Assembly: GCF_014762765.1 (NCBI RefSeq)
Contig: NZ_JABURH010000113.1
Location: 1-48,083, forward strand
Reading direction: 5' to 3'
Length of the DNA: 48,083 nucleotides
From: Alcanivorax sp.
GTDB lineage: Bacteria > Pseudomonadota > Gammaproteobacteria > Pseudomonadales > Alcanivoracaceae
A model generated the notes under the pieces. The model searched no databases. It saw only the letters and a program-made list of their open reading frames with translations, and was not told the DNA's origin. Below, piece after piece: positions 15,684 to 23,766 of the stretch. Numbering within the stretch: position 1 is the first letter of the stretch; each line of letters begins with the position of its first letter. Made by a program: the position numbers and the translations under genes.

Positions 15684-15755
15684 TTTTACCCAGACCTTGG
15701 CGGTCGATACACCCCATGATGTGCCATACACGTCTAGCTCCCGCAAGAACGGGAG

Positions 15756-17804
15756 TTACCAATCCAGCGTGATGCCAGAGTAATAGGTTGTGCCCGGGCC
15801 GGGTTCGAAGTAGCCGCGGTTTTCTACTGGCCGGTCGCTGTTGGCGTTGATGCGCAGGTTGCTGTAGTAGTCACGGTCCAGCAAGTTGTTGATGCCGGCA
15901 AACAGGGTCAGCGTTTGTTGGTTCAGTTTCCATGCCTTGCCCCCCCGCAGGTTCACCAGCCACTCGCTGCCGACCCGCGTACGATTGGTGTTTTCCGCAT
16001 AGCGGTGGCTGCCCAGTATCGACTCCACTGATGCAAACAGGCCGCTTTCTGCCTGCCAGTTAACCTGTGCAAACAGCTGATGCTGCGGGATGCCAGGTAA
16101 CCGGTTGCCGCTCACATCCACATTCTGCTGGCTATCGAAAAACTCCTGGAAACGAAAGTCGGACCAGGTCCACGACAGGGCCAGGGTCAACTGGTCGGTG
16201 GTGGCATGTTCCAGCCCCAGCTCCAGGCCATCGCGGCGAGTCTTTCCGGCATTCTGGTAAAAGGTGCGGCCGGCGATCTGGTAGGGGGTGATTTCGTCCT
16301 CCACGTCCACCCGGAACAGGGCGGCTTCGTAAAAGAGACGATCACCAAGCGCGCCACGGGCGCCCACCTCCCGGTTCATTGCGGTTTGCGGTTCCAGGTC
16401 CGGATTGAAACCACCCGTTCCGGAAGGGTTGGCCAGTTCGGTAAAGGTAGGGCTTTCAAAGGCAGAACTGACCGTTGTGTAGAGCGTGTGGGCGGGGCTG
16501 ACTTGCCAGCTTAGCCCAGCACTATAGCTGTTTTCTGCAAATTCACGCCGACCACTGTCGTTGCCATCTGTCAGCAATGCATCGTCGATGGTCATGCGCA
16601 GTCGATCTGCGCGCCCACCGATTGTGAGCATAAAGCGGTCGGACAAGTGACTGTCCAGTTGCAGAAAAATGCCGTCGGCGCTGGCCTGTTGTTCTTCGTC
16701 AGCAGTGATGGCGGTGATGTTGCCAGTGGGGCTGACCGACCGGCGACCACGGTTGTCTTCCTGACGATCCAGATCGACGCCCAGTAACAGCCGGTGTGGT
16801 AGCGTCAATACGGTAAAGGGCAGGGTGTAATCCAGCCGAGCGCCGTAAAACAGCCGGCTGTAATCAATCAGGCTGCTACCGGGGAAGGGCAGTTGCTGGC
16901 GAAAATCCCGCTGGCTGACAAAGGTGCGGGCGTTGAGCAGGCCGTTAACGAAAGCCGTATCTCGGTAATGCAGCCCCAGCCGTTGCTGGTCCACCTGCTG
17001 ACCGGCATCCAGCCGGGAGGCGAAGCGGCTGGCTTGCCGCTGGTCCTGGTGGGCTTGTTGACGGGTCAATCCACCGGGGTCTTGTGCAACAGGGGTATCC
17101 ATGGCGCTGAGGAAGACCGTGATCGACCTGGTGTCCGCCAGATCCCAGCCCGCCTGACCGGTGAACTGATATTTGCGGACTTCGCTCTGTTCGCGAAACC
17201 CCTCGTAATCCAGAGCTGTCAGGCTGAGAGCGTGATGGCCCTGATCATGACGGCCTGTGGTCTGCACATTGGCTTGTTTCAGCCCGTGGCTGCCGCCGAT
17301 CACCGACACGCTGGCGCTATCATTGCGGGTTTTCCCGGAGTGAGTGGTGATGTCCACCACGCCACCGGTGGCGTTGCCGTAGAACAGGGAGCTGGGGCCA
17401 CGCAATACGGTGAGTTGTTCCACTGCAAACAGATCAATGCTGTCCAGTTGCGACTGTCCGTCCGGCAGGGTTTCCGGGAAACCATCCACGTTAATGCGCA
17501 ATCCTCTGACCCCGAAGGGTGAACGGGAACCAAAGCCCCGTGATGAAAGACGTAACCCCTGGGCAAAGTTGTAGCGGTTCTGCAGATACAGGCCGGGCAC
17601 CTGGTTGAGACTTTCATCCAGTTGCAGACGGGGCTGGCCCCGCAGATTGCTGTCGGCATCGACAATGGTCACTGCAGCCGGGGTGTCGGCCAGGGGCCTT
17701 TCCATGCGGGTGCTGGTGACGGTCACCGGCTCGAGTGTGGTTGGTTCGGCAAACAGGCTTAACGGAGCCAGTAGCGGGAAAACGGTTAAATAACAACGCT
17801 TCAT
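15756..17804 (-). CDS. TonB-dependent outer-membrane receptor
   Basis: About 682 residues starting at the ATG giving MKRCYLTVFPLLAPL; another ATG three codons upstream (17813) is possible. A signal peptide ends near L-S-L-F-A. A TonB-box-like P-V-T-V-T-S is followed by the plug domain (V-P-G-L-Y-L-Q-N-R..V-L-R-G-P-S-S-L-F-Y-G-N-A-T-G-G-V) and a 22-strand barrel ending in D-W. The barrel C-terminus has the G-I-N-N-L-L-D-R-D-Y-Y-S-N signature of ferric-siderophore receptors. It takes up an iron chelate or similar ligand with TonB energy; the ligand is unknown. No clear Fur box was found upstream, and no siderophore genes are adjacent. Palindromic repeats lie on both sides. Confidence 0.9.
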   Translation of the reverse strand: MKRCYLTVFPLLAPLSLFAEPTTLEPVTVTSTRMERPLADTPAAVTIVDADSNLRGQPRLQLDESLNQVPGLYLQNRYNFAQGLRLSSRGFGSRSPFGVRGLRINVDGFPETLPDGQSQLDSIDLFAVEQLTVLRGPSSLFYGNATGGVVDITTHSGKTRNDSASVSVIGGSHGLKQANVQTTGRHDQGHHALSLTALDYEGFREQSEVRKYQFTGQAGWDLADTRSITVFLSAMDTPVAQDPGGLTRQQAHQDQRQASRFASRLDAGQQVDQQRLGLHYRDTAFVNGLLNARTFVSQRDFRQQLPFPGSSLIDYSRLFYGARLDYTLPFTVLTLPHRLLLGVDLDRQEDNRGRRSVSPTGNITAITADEEQQASADGIFLQLDSHLSDRFMLTIGGRADRLRMTIDDALLTDGNDSGRREFAENSYSAGLSWQVSPAHTLYTTVSSAFESPTFTELANPSGTGGFNPDLEPQTAMNREVGARGALGDRLFYEAALFRVDVEDEITPYQIAGRTFYQNAGKTRRDGLELGLEHATTDQLTLALSWTWSDFRFQEFFDSQQNVDVSGNRLPGIPQHQLFAQVNWQAESGLFASVESILGSHRYAENTNRTRVGSEWLVNLRGGKAWKLNQQTLTLFAGINNLLDRDYYSNLRINANSDRPVENRGYFEPGPGTTYYSGITLDW

Positions 17805-17887
17805 GAATCTCATCCCAGGGTTGCTACTGTTCTACAGGACGCTGCTGTGGAAGCAAGTGAAGAAACACAGAAATAGCTGGGTGGATA

Positions 17888-17919
17888 GTAGGGGGCACTG
17901 AGCCTAAGGCGAACTGCGC
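17888..17919. repeat. Half copy of the 15601 palindrome
   Basis: TAGGGGGCACTGAGCCTAAG and following bases match the left arm of the palindrome at 15601-15634 with a few changes; the opposite arm is missing. Confidence 0.65.
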
Positions 17920-17952
17920 TCTACATGTTCCGTGGAGCACAAAGCTTGCAAT

Positions 17953-17978
17953 AAAAAAGGGCCGCATAAAGCGGCCCT
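17953..17978 (-). terminator. Intrinsic terminator of PF10118 hydrolase gene
   Basis: Minus strand AGGGCCGC-TTTAT-GCGGCCCT followed by a T-run; 22 bases after the stop codon. Confidence 0.9.
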
Positions 17979-18000
17979 GAAAGGAGAGAAACAGAATGGG

Positions 18001-18939
18001 TCAGTGGGCTTTCTTCTTGCCCTTGCGCTGGCTGGCCTGGGCGTGTTGCTCGGTGAGAAGGCCCTGGTCGCCGAAGAGTTTTTCCCGCCATTCGTCCAGC
18101 AGCGCGTCGGTGTCATGCTGGGACGGATGGAAATCGCGCTTGAAGAAGTCCAGGTACTGAGGGGCCAGCTTGGTGAACAGGCCCTTGCGTCCGAACAGGA
18201 ACTTGATGCCGTTCCAGTTGTTTTTCACGTTCAACAGGCGACCATCGGAGGCCAGCATACGCGCCTGAAAGACACCCAGCACCGCGAAGAAAATCACCGT
18301 GGTGGGGATCATGGCGCCGGCGCGGATAGCGTAGTTGCCGCTGACTTTCTCGTACACGTCATAGGCAACGGTCTTGTGCTCGTTCTCTTCCAGAGCGTGC
18401 CACAACCACAGTTTTGCGGTGGCATCGTCGAGAATGCGGGCCTGGTGTTCCGGCTCACGCAGCAGCTGCTCGGCAATGATGGCGGTGTAATGCTCCAGGC
18501 AGACGGTGGCGGCCAGTTGGAAGATTTTCGGAGTGCGTTTCTGCACCAGGCCGAGCAGCTTGCCCAGCGACTTGTCCAGCTTGTCGGTGGGGTAGCCGAA
18601 TTTCACGCCCATCTCGTTCCAGGCTTCATGCTCTTTACTGTGCATGGCTTCCTGGCCGATAAAGCCCGCTACCTGAGCTTTCAGTTTGGCGTCGGTGACC
18701 TCTTTGCGGTAGTGGCGCACGGAGTCAACGAAGAAGGCTTCGCCTTCCGGAAACAGGGCAGACAGGCTCAACCAGAAAGCGCTCAGAAAGGGGTCATTAT
18801 CGTAGAAATAGCGCGTCGTGGTCTTGTCGTCGAACTGGAAGTCCAGCCGACGAGGAGGGATGTTCACGGTGGCGCCAAGCGGCACCTTCTGTGCGCTCTG
18901 CTGACCGGCTTTGATATTGCTCGATGCTGTTGTTGTCAT
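18001..18939 (-). CDS. Metal-dependent hydrolase family protein (PF10118), diiron-like
   Basis: 312 residues from ATG 18939, which has AGGAGGAC upstream; 14 further upstream codons are open but lack a ribosome site. Histidine/glutamate clusters are arranged as in ferritin-like diiron proteins: E97-x2-H100-x3-H104 (Q-E-A-M-H-S-K-E-H), E149-H150, and E184/E185-x-E-H188. This is the PF10118 'predicted metal-dependent hydrolase' family, abundant in Alcanivorax and Pseudomonas, often next to fatty-acid or aldehyde genes and TetR regulators, with no settled reaction. A hydrophobic stretch near 205-225 could associate with membrane. The promoter region carries a perfect palindrome (18985-19004). Confidence 0.82.
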   Translation of the reverse strand: MTTTASSNIKAGQQSAQKVPLGATVNIPPRRLDFQFDDKTTTRYFYDNDPFLSAFWLSLSALFPEGEAFFVDSVRHYRKEVTDAKLKAQVAGFIGQEAMHSKEHEAWNEMGVKFGYPTDKLDKSLGKLLGLVQKRTPKIFQLAATVCLEHYTAIIAEQLLREPEHQARILDDATAKLWLWHALEENEHKTVAYDVYEKVSGNYAIRAGAMIPTTVIFFAVLGVFQARMLASDGRLLNVKNNWNGIKFLFGRKGLFTKLAPQYLDFFKRDFHPSQHDTDALLDEWREKLFGDQGLLTEQHAQASQRKGKKKAH

Positions 18940-18984
18940 GTGTCCTCCTGGTCCCGACCGGTTATTACCGGTGGATGTCAAACT

Positions 18985-19004
18985 GTGACATTAAAGAATG
19001 TCAC
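18985..19004. promoter_or_regulatory. Perfect palindromic operator upstream of PF10118 gene
   Basis: GTGACATT-AAAG-AATGTCAC, 46 bases before the hydrolase start, with an extra half site ATGTCA at 18975-18980. The geometry suits a TetR- or GntR-type dimer. No regulator gene is adjacent. Confidence 0.6.
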
Positions 19005-19034
19005 GATACTCAGGGTTACAGCAGGACAGGTAAA

Positions 19035-19070
19035 TGGCACTTTCGCGCCCCAGCCGGGGCGCTAGTGCCA
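19035..19070. terminator. Long hairpin downstream of aldehyde dehydrogenase gene
   Basis: TGGCACT..GCGCCCC-AGCC-GGGGCGC.AGTGCCA, a two-part stem of fourteen pairs with a small internal loop. No T-run follows. It lies 58 bases beyond the aldehyde dehydrogenase stop and probably marks its transcript end. Confidence 0.5.
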
Positions 19071-19127
19071 GTACACAAAACAGGCCACTTTGTGTCCGTA
19101 AATGACGGGTGAAGCTTTGGGTCGGGA

Positions 19128-20552
19128 TCAGCCCGGCAGGAACAGCGACTGGGTCTCTAGGAACTCTTCCAGTCCGAAGCGGCCCCATTCGCGCCCGTTA
19201 CCGGATTGCTTATAGCCGCCAAAGGCGCCCTGCAGATCCGGGCCTGCTCCGTTGATATGCACCATACCGGTACGTAATCGGGCCGCCACCGCACGGGCTG
19301 CGCTGTCCTCCCCGAACACATAACCAGAGAGGCCATAGTCCGAGTCGTTGGCAATGGCGACTGCCTCGCCCACATCCTGATAGGGGATCATTACCAATAC
19401 CGGGCCGAAGATTTCCTCGCGGCCAATGGTCATGGTGTTGCTGACCTGGCTGAATATGGTGGGGCGGGCAAAATAGCCGGCTTCCAGTCCCTCAGGCTTG
19501 CCAGTGCCACCCGCCACGAGTTTGGCCCCTTCTTGCTCGCCTTTTTCGATCATTGATTGCACCCGCTGGTACTGGCGGCCGTTGGCAATAGGGCCGATGG
19601 TGGTGTCTTCGTTCTGCGGGTCGCCCACCACAATACTGCTGCACGCAGCGGCCGCAATCGCCTCTGCCTCTTCCAACTGGTCGGCGGGTACCAGCATCCG
19701 CGAAGGCGCGTTACAGCTCTGGCCGGTGTTGTTCATCATCGCCCGTACCCCGTGGGTAACGGCCTTCTCTAGATCACAGCCAGGCAGCAAGATGTTGGCA
19801 GATTTGCCACCCAGCTCCAGGGATACCCGTTTGATGGTGGCGGCGGCCTCGCGACTGACGGATTCTCCGGCCCGGGTGGAGCCGGTCAGGGAGACCACAT
19901 CGATACGCGGGTCACTGGACAGTAGCGGGCCGACCTTGGCGCCATCGCCGTGAACCATATTGAAGACCCCGGCTGGCAGGCCTGCCTCGTGGATGATCTC
20001 AGCCAGCAATTGCGCCGACAGTGGGGCAAATTCACTGGGCTTGAGCACCATGGTGCAGCCGGCGGCGATGGCTGGTGCTACCTTGCACATCACCTGGTTC
20101 ATGGGCCAGTTCCAGGGAGTGATCAGGGCACAGACCCCGGCAGCGGCCCGCCGAATCTGGGCCTGGCCGAGCTGTTCTTCAAAAGGGTAATTGCGGGCTA
20201 CGGCCAGGGTGGTTTTGAGATGGCCGAGGCCCATGGGGGCCTGTACCTTGCGTGCCATGCTGATGGGCGCGCCCATTTCCCGGCTGATGGCCTGGGCGAT
20301 CTCTTCCAGCCGGGCCTGGTAGCCCTCGGCAATCCGCTCCAGATAGCCGAGGCGTACTTCCAGGGGTTCGGCGCTGAACGCCGGAAAGGCCGCCGCCGCG
20401 GCATGGATGGCTGCATCGATATCCGCTGCGCCCCCCATGGCCAACTCGCCCAACGAGCTTTCCGTGGCCGGGTTTATCACGGTATGACTGCTCGCGCCAT
20501 TGACCGGGTTGACCCATTCACCATTGATATAGAACTGTTGCAGCGAGCCCAT
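19128..20552 (-). CDS. Aldehyde dehydrogenase family protein
   Basis: 474 residues from ATG 20552 (AAAGGAC upstream); the 17 codons open further up lack a ribosome site. The NAD(P)-dependent aldehyde dehydrogenase signature is complete: Asn149 in T-P-W-N-W-P, Lys171 in K-P-S-E, Glu246 in L-E-L-G-G-K-S, and catalytic Cys280 in G-Q-S-C. It oxidises an aldehyde to the acid. Divergent from an IclR-type regulator with 286 bases between them, so the regulator probably controls it. In this lipid-rich setting a fatty aldehyde is plausible, but the subfamily is not diagnostic. Confidence 0.9.
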   Translation of the reverse strand: MGSLQQFYINGEWVNPVNGASSHTVINPATESSLGELAMGGAADIDAAIHAAAAAFPAFSAEPLEVRLGYLERIAEGYQARLEEIAQAISREMGAPISMARKVQAPMGLGHLKTTLAVARNYPFEEQLGQAQIRRAAAGVCALITPWNWPMNQVMCKVAPAIAAGCTMVLKPSEFAPLSAQLLAEIIHEAGLPAGVFNMVHGDGAKVGPLLSSDPRIDVVSLTGSTRAGESVSREAAATIKRVSLELGGKSANILLPGCDLEKAVTHGVRAMMNNTGQSCNAPSRMLVPADQLEEAEAIAAAACSSIVVGDPQNEDTTIGPIANGRQYQRVQSMIEKGEQEGAKLVAGGTGKPEGLEAGYFARPTIFSQVSNTMTIGREEIFGPVLVMIPYQDVGEAVAIANDSDYGLSGYVFGEDSAARAVAARLRTGMVHINGAGPDLQGAFGGYKQSGNGREWGRFGLEEFLETQSLFLPG

Positions 20553-20628
20553 GGGGATGTCCTTTTGTCGGTTGCTTATTGAGTCAGAATACCCACAATA
20601 CAATAATGAAACGAAGTTTTAAAATATT

Positions 20629-20640
20629 GACCGCTCGGTC
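20629..20640. promoter_or_regulatory. GACCG-CT-CGGTC inverted repeat in divergent promoter
   Basis: Compact inverted repeat within the aldehyde dehydrogenase/IclR intergenic region, 77 bases upstream of the aldehyde dehydrogenase start. TTGACCGNNCGGTC-like sites are typical of TetR-family operators, whereas IclR sites vary, so the binding protein is uncertain. Confidence 0.4.
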
Positions 20641-20838
20641 CGTGGCATGACATGGTTAAGTTGCCTGCAATGCAGATCCCATTGTGCGTGAGGCCTTGGG
20701 GCATGGCCATGACTGACTTATGCAGGTGAAACCGCTTTTTGCTATATTTGCGCGGTGAATACATAACTATAAGTGGAATCTATGCCCGCTGTGCCGGGGA
20801 ACGGTTCCCGATCCCGAAGCCTGAAAGGAAATACAACA

Positions 20839-21639
20839 ATGCGCAAAGCTGTTGCCGACGTGGGCACCAACGACAAAGACCGGAATTTCGTCACCGCCCT
20901 GGCGCGGGGGCTGGATATCCTCCGCTGTTTCGGCCCGTCCGATGAATACCTTGGCAACGCGGAGCTGGCCAAGCGCACGAATATCCCTCGTCCTACGGTA
21001 TCGCGCATGACAGCCACATTGACCCAGCTCGGTTACCTGCGCTATGTGCCGCAACTGGAGAAATACCGTCTTGGCCCAGGTGTACTGGATCTGGGCTACC
21101 GTTATCTGGCCAGCGAAGGGGTACGGGAACTGGCGCGTCCCTTTATGCAGGAACTGGCCGATGCCACCGATTGCATGGTGGCTATCGGCGCCCCGGATGG
21201 CGCCCAGGTAACCTACATTCAGGTCTGTCAGGGCAATGGCCCGCTGGTGCTGCGCCTGAACATCGGCTCCCGTGTGCCGATGGCCACCTCGGCGCTGGGG
21301 CGGGCTTTTCTGGCGGCGACTCCGGAATCCGAGCGCGAGCAATATTACGAACAGATCCGCCGGCAGGACCCGGCGGCCTGGCCGGAACTGGAGCGCAGCC
21401 TGCAGTCCGCCTATGAGGAGTATCAGCAGTACGGTTTCTGTATTTCTGACGGCGAGTGGAATCGGGATGTGAGCGGTGTTGCCGTGCCGCTGATTCTGGA
21501 TGGCGGTGCCCAGGTGGTGCCTTTCAACTGCGGTGGTTCGTCACTGCGTCTCAGCCGTCGTACCCTGATTGAAAACCTGGGGCCCAGACTCAAGGATGTG
21601 GTAGCCCAGGTAGAACAGATGGTGCAAGGGCGGGCCTGA
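20839..21639 (+). CDS. IclR-family transcriptional regulator
   Basis: 266 residues from ATG 20839 (AAGGAAAT upstream); a GTG at 20773 would add 22 residues and is less well supported. The winged helix-turn-helix is at about 18-80 (L-A-R-G-L-D-I-L-R-C-F ... L-A-K-R-T-N-I-P-R-P-T-V-S-R), followed by the IclR effector domain with A-T-S-A-L-G-R-A-F-L-A-A. The layout and length match PcaR/PobR-type regulators, but the ligand is not evident. The divergent aldehyde dehydrogenase and the downstream thioesterase (25 bases away) are its likely targets. Confidence 0.9.
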   Translation: MRKAVADVGTNDKDRNFVTALARGLDILRCFGPSDEYLGNAELAKRTNIPRPTVSRMTATLTQLGYLRYVPQLEKYRLGPGVLDLGYRYLASEGVRELARPFMQELADATDCMVAIGAPDGAQVTYIQVCQGNGPLVLRLNIGSRVPMATSALGRAFLAATPESEREQYYEQIRRQDPAAWPELERSLQSAYEEYQQYGFCISDGEWNRDVSGVAVPLILDGGAQVVPFNCGGSSLRLSRRTLIENLGPRLKDVVAQVEQMVQGRA

Positions 21640-21663
21640 TCCCGCTTCTGCCGAGGACAATAC

Positions 21664-22119
21664 ATGCCAGCAGTACCGCCGTCCGTGTTTTCCATGGAAG
21701 ACGCCAATGCGCGTTTCAATAACGGGTTTCCTGCCCTGATCGGGCTGCATTTCCTGGAGTGGGAAGAAGGCAGGGCGGTACTGGGTCTTCAGGTACGCCA
21801 GGAGCACTTGAATCTCGGCAACGTGATTCATGGTGGTGTGCTCGCCACGTTGATGGATGTGGCCGGTGCCTGTGCGGGCACCTACTGTCCCTACCCTGAG
21901 AGAGTCCGCAAGGCGGTTACCCTGTCCATGACCACCACCTTTACCGGCCAGGCTGGTGAGGGCTTGATCCGTGCTATCGGCACACGTCGTGCTGGGGGTT
22001 CCAGAATCTATAACAGCACCATGGAAGTGTTTGATGAGCAGGGGCAGCTACTGGCAATCGGGGAGGGCACGTTCCGGTTGCGGTCGAGTAGTGCGGGGCC
22101 GGATGGTGAGCCGGTCTGA
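21664..22119 (+). CDS. PaaI-family hotdog thioesterase
   Basis: 151 residues. The hotdog signature G-N-V-I-H-G-G-V-L-A-T-L-M-D-V-A-G (about 52-68) contains the His-Gly-Gly substrate loop and the catalytic Asp of PaaI/YbgC-like acyl-CoA thioesterases. It hydrolyses an acyl-CoA to free acid and CoA. It follows the IclR gene by 25 bases, suggesting co-transcription. With an aldehyde dehydrogenase opposite, it may belong to a side route releasing acids from CoA. No terminator was seen before the repeat block that follows. Confidence 0.85.
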   Translation: MPAVPPSVFSMEDANARFNNGFPALIGLHFLEWEEGRAVLGLQVRQEHLNLGNVIHGGVLATLMDVAGACAGTYCPYPERVRKAVTLSMTTTFTGQAGEGLIRAIGTRRAGGSRIYNSTMEVFDEQGQLLAIGEGTFRLRSSSAGPDGEPV

Positions 22120-22180
22120 TGCGAGCAACACTCGTTGTATAAGGAACGACAGAGCGCTTCTCTGGATTTCTACGAAGCCG

Positions 22181-22402
22181 CTGTAGGAGCACCTCTTGAG
22201 GTGCGAACCTCGCGGAGCGAGGAAATCGTCCGCAGGGCGATCAGGAGCGCCAGGTGTCGCCAGAGTGATCTGCTGCCACCTGCATAGCCTGCGTCCTCGC
22301 CCAGGCTCGGATTCGTCCCTCAAGAGGAAAATATTCGCTGCGCTCACCCTTCGGGCCGCACTGAACTACGTGCCGTTACTCCGCTACGCTCCGTTCCTGC
22401 AG
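22181..22402. repeat. Composite intergenic repeat element (second copy)
   Basis: Starts with CTGTAGGAGC and ends with the inverted GCTCCGTTCCTGCAG. Near the left end GCACCTC-TT-GAGGTGC (22189-22204) is a perfect palindrome. The right part, 22331-22402, is homologous to 8098-8180 and 42995-43074. It fills most of the 365-base gap between the thioesterase and cheX genes. No protein is evident. Confidence 0.65.
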
Positions 22403-22484
22403 TGGCTTTGTAGATGTCACGGTGCTATGCGTGGTTGCTAGAAGCTCGTAGCTAGCCACTAGTCGCTTATTTTGATTCTTCGCC

Positions 22485-22931
22485 TCAATGCTCCGCCGGC
22501 TGCAGGCTGATTCGCAGCATCCCCTGACGATCATCGAATAACTGTACATCTACATTGTTGCGATGCTCGCTGGGTAGTACCGCCAGTGGCACAGGCAGCG
22601 ATAGCTGGCTGGGGCCGGGCAGGATGGCCTTGATGTTCCCGGCAACGATGTTGGTCAGTTCGGTGAGTGCGTCGATCACATCTTCTCCGGTCACCGCGTC
22701 ATCTTCCTTCCTGAACATCTGGCCGGCGATCCGCTGGCCCAGGCTTTCGCAGGTGCTGACGGTCACACTACCTTTCCACTTTCCCGAAATCGAAATCTCT
22801 GCGCCATTGTGAATCATCGGGGGCGGGCCGCTCTGGGCACGCACCGGAATTTTCAGGAAATCACTGAGCACATTGGCGCCGATACGGGCAATTTTCTGTG
22901 ACAGTATGGCGGGTTGTGACGACATATCCAT
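22485..22931 (-). CDS. cheX: CheX-family chemotaxis phosphatase
   Basis: 148 residues from ATG 22931 (AAGGTG upstream); a longer frame runs back into cheR. The CheC/CheX/FliY phosphatase motif E-x2-N is present as D-A-L-T-E91-L-T-N94-I-V-A-G-N, here in a single copy as in CheX. Such proteins dephosphorylate CheY-P, replacing CheZ, which is absent from this cluster. It is the last gene of the chemosensory operon, with its start 10 bases after the cheR stop. The assignment rests on this motif, its length and its context. Confidence 0.82.
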   Translation of the reverse strand: MDMSSQPAILSQKIARIGANVLSDFLKIPVRAQSGPPPMIHNGAEISISGKWKGSVTVSTCESLGQRIAGQMFRKEDDAVTGEDVIDALTELTNIVAGNIKAILPGPSQLSLPVPLAVLPSEHRNNVDVQLFDDRQGMLRISLQPAEH

Positions 22932-22941
22932 GTGAGCACCT

Positions 22942-23766
22942 TCAAGCGGGTTGGTAAAAAGGGCGATGACTTCCGGGAATGGCCGGGACAAAGCCAGCGG
23001 ATTTTTCCAGGCTTTCGGTGGAGCCAAGCAGCAGGTAACCGTCATTGGCGGTATGTTTGCGCACTCGGCCCAGTACCCGCTGGCGGTCCTCCATGGAAAA
23101 GTACAACAGCACATTGCGCAGCAGTACGATGTCGAACACGGGCAGGTTGTCCGGCCATTCCCGGACCAGGTTGATTTTCTGAAAGCTGATTCGCTCGCGA
23201 ATTGCCGGTTTGACCTGCCAGTCCAGGCCCTGCTGTTCGAAATAGAGCGCCATGTTGCGGGCGGGCAACCCCCGGTTCATCTCGTTCAGGCCGTAACAGC
23301 CCTGTTGCGCTTTGTTCAGTGCGGACTGGGAGAAATCGCTGGCGACCAGGGTGACCTCCCAGTCTTTCAATTGCGGGAAGTGTTGGTCCAGCAGCATGGC
23401 CACGCTATAGGCTTCCTGACCAGTGCTGCAGGCAGCGCTCCAGATGCGCAAGGTTTTGTCGCGCCGTCGCTTTTCAAGCAGGGAAGGGACCATGGTGTCC
23501 AGAAAGCTCTGGCTGAGAATCGGGTCGCGGAAAAAATAGGTTTCGTTGATTGCCATGGCTTCCACCAGCTCCGTCCGCAGTGCATCGTCAGCGACAGTGG
23601 AGGCTTTTTCGATCAGCGCATTGATGTCGCCATGGGTGTGTTGTTTGGCTAGGTTCTGCAACCGGGCCTCGGCCAGATACACTTTATCCGGCGGCAAGCT
23701 GAGCGCGATCTGGTCACAGAGGAGGTTGCACAGGGTTAAGTAGCTGTGTTCGTTGATACAGCTCAT
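22942..23766 (-). CDS. cheR: Chemotaxis protein methyltransferase CheR
   Basis: 274 residues: N-terminal helical CheR domain (about 1-75) and SAM-binding domain with I-W-S-A-A-C-S-T-G-Q-E-A-Y-S-V-A-M and the conserved A-I-N-E-T-Y-F-F-R-D segment. It methylates glutamates of the receptor signalling domain with S-adenosylmethionine. Its ATG overlaps the cheB stop by four bases (ATGA), indicating translational coupling. No C-terminal tethering extension is present. Confidence 0.93.
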   Translation of the reverse strand: MSCINEHSYLTLCNLLCDQIALSLPPDKVYLAEARLQNLAKQHTHGDINALIEKASTVADDALRTELVEAMAINETYFFRDPILSQSFLDTMVPSLLEKRRRDKTLRIWSAACSTGQEAYSVAMLLDQHFPQLKDWEVTLVASDFSQSALNKAQQGCYGLNEMNRGLPARNMALYFEQQGLDWQVKPAIRERISFQKINLVREWPDNLPVFDIVLLRNVLLYFSMEDRQRVLGRVRKHTANDGYLLLGSTESLEKSAGFVPAIPGSHRPFYQPA

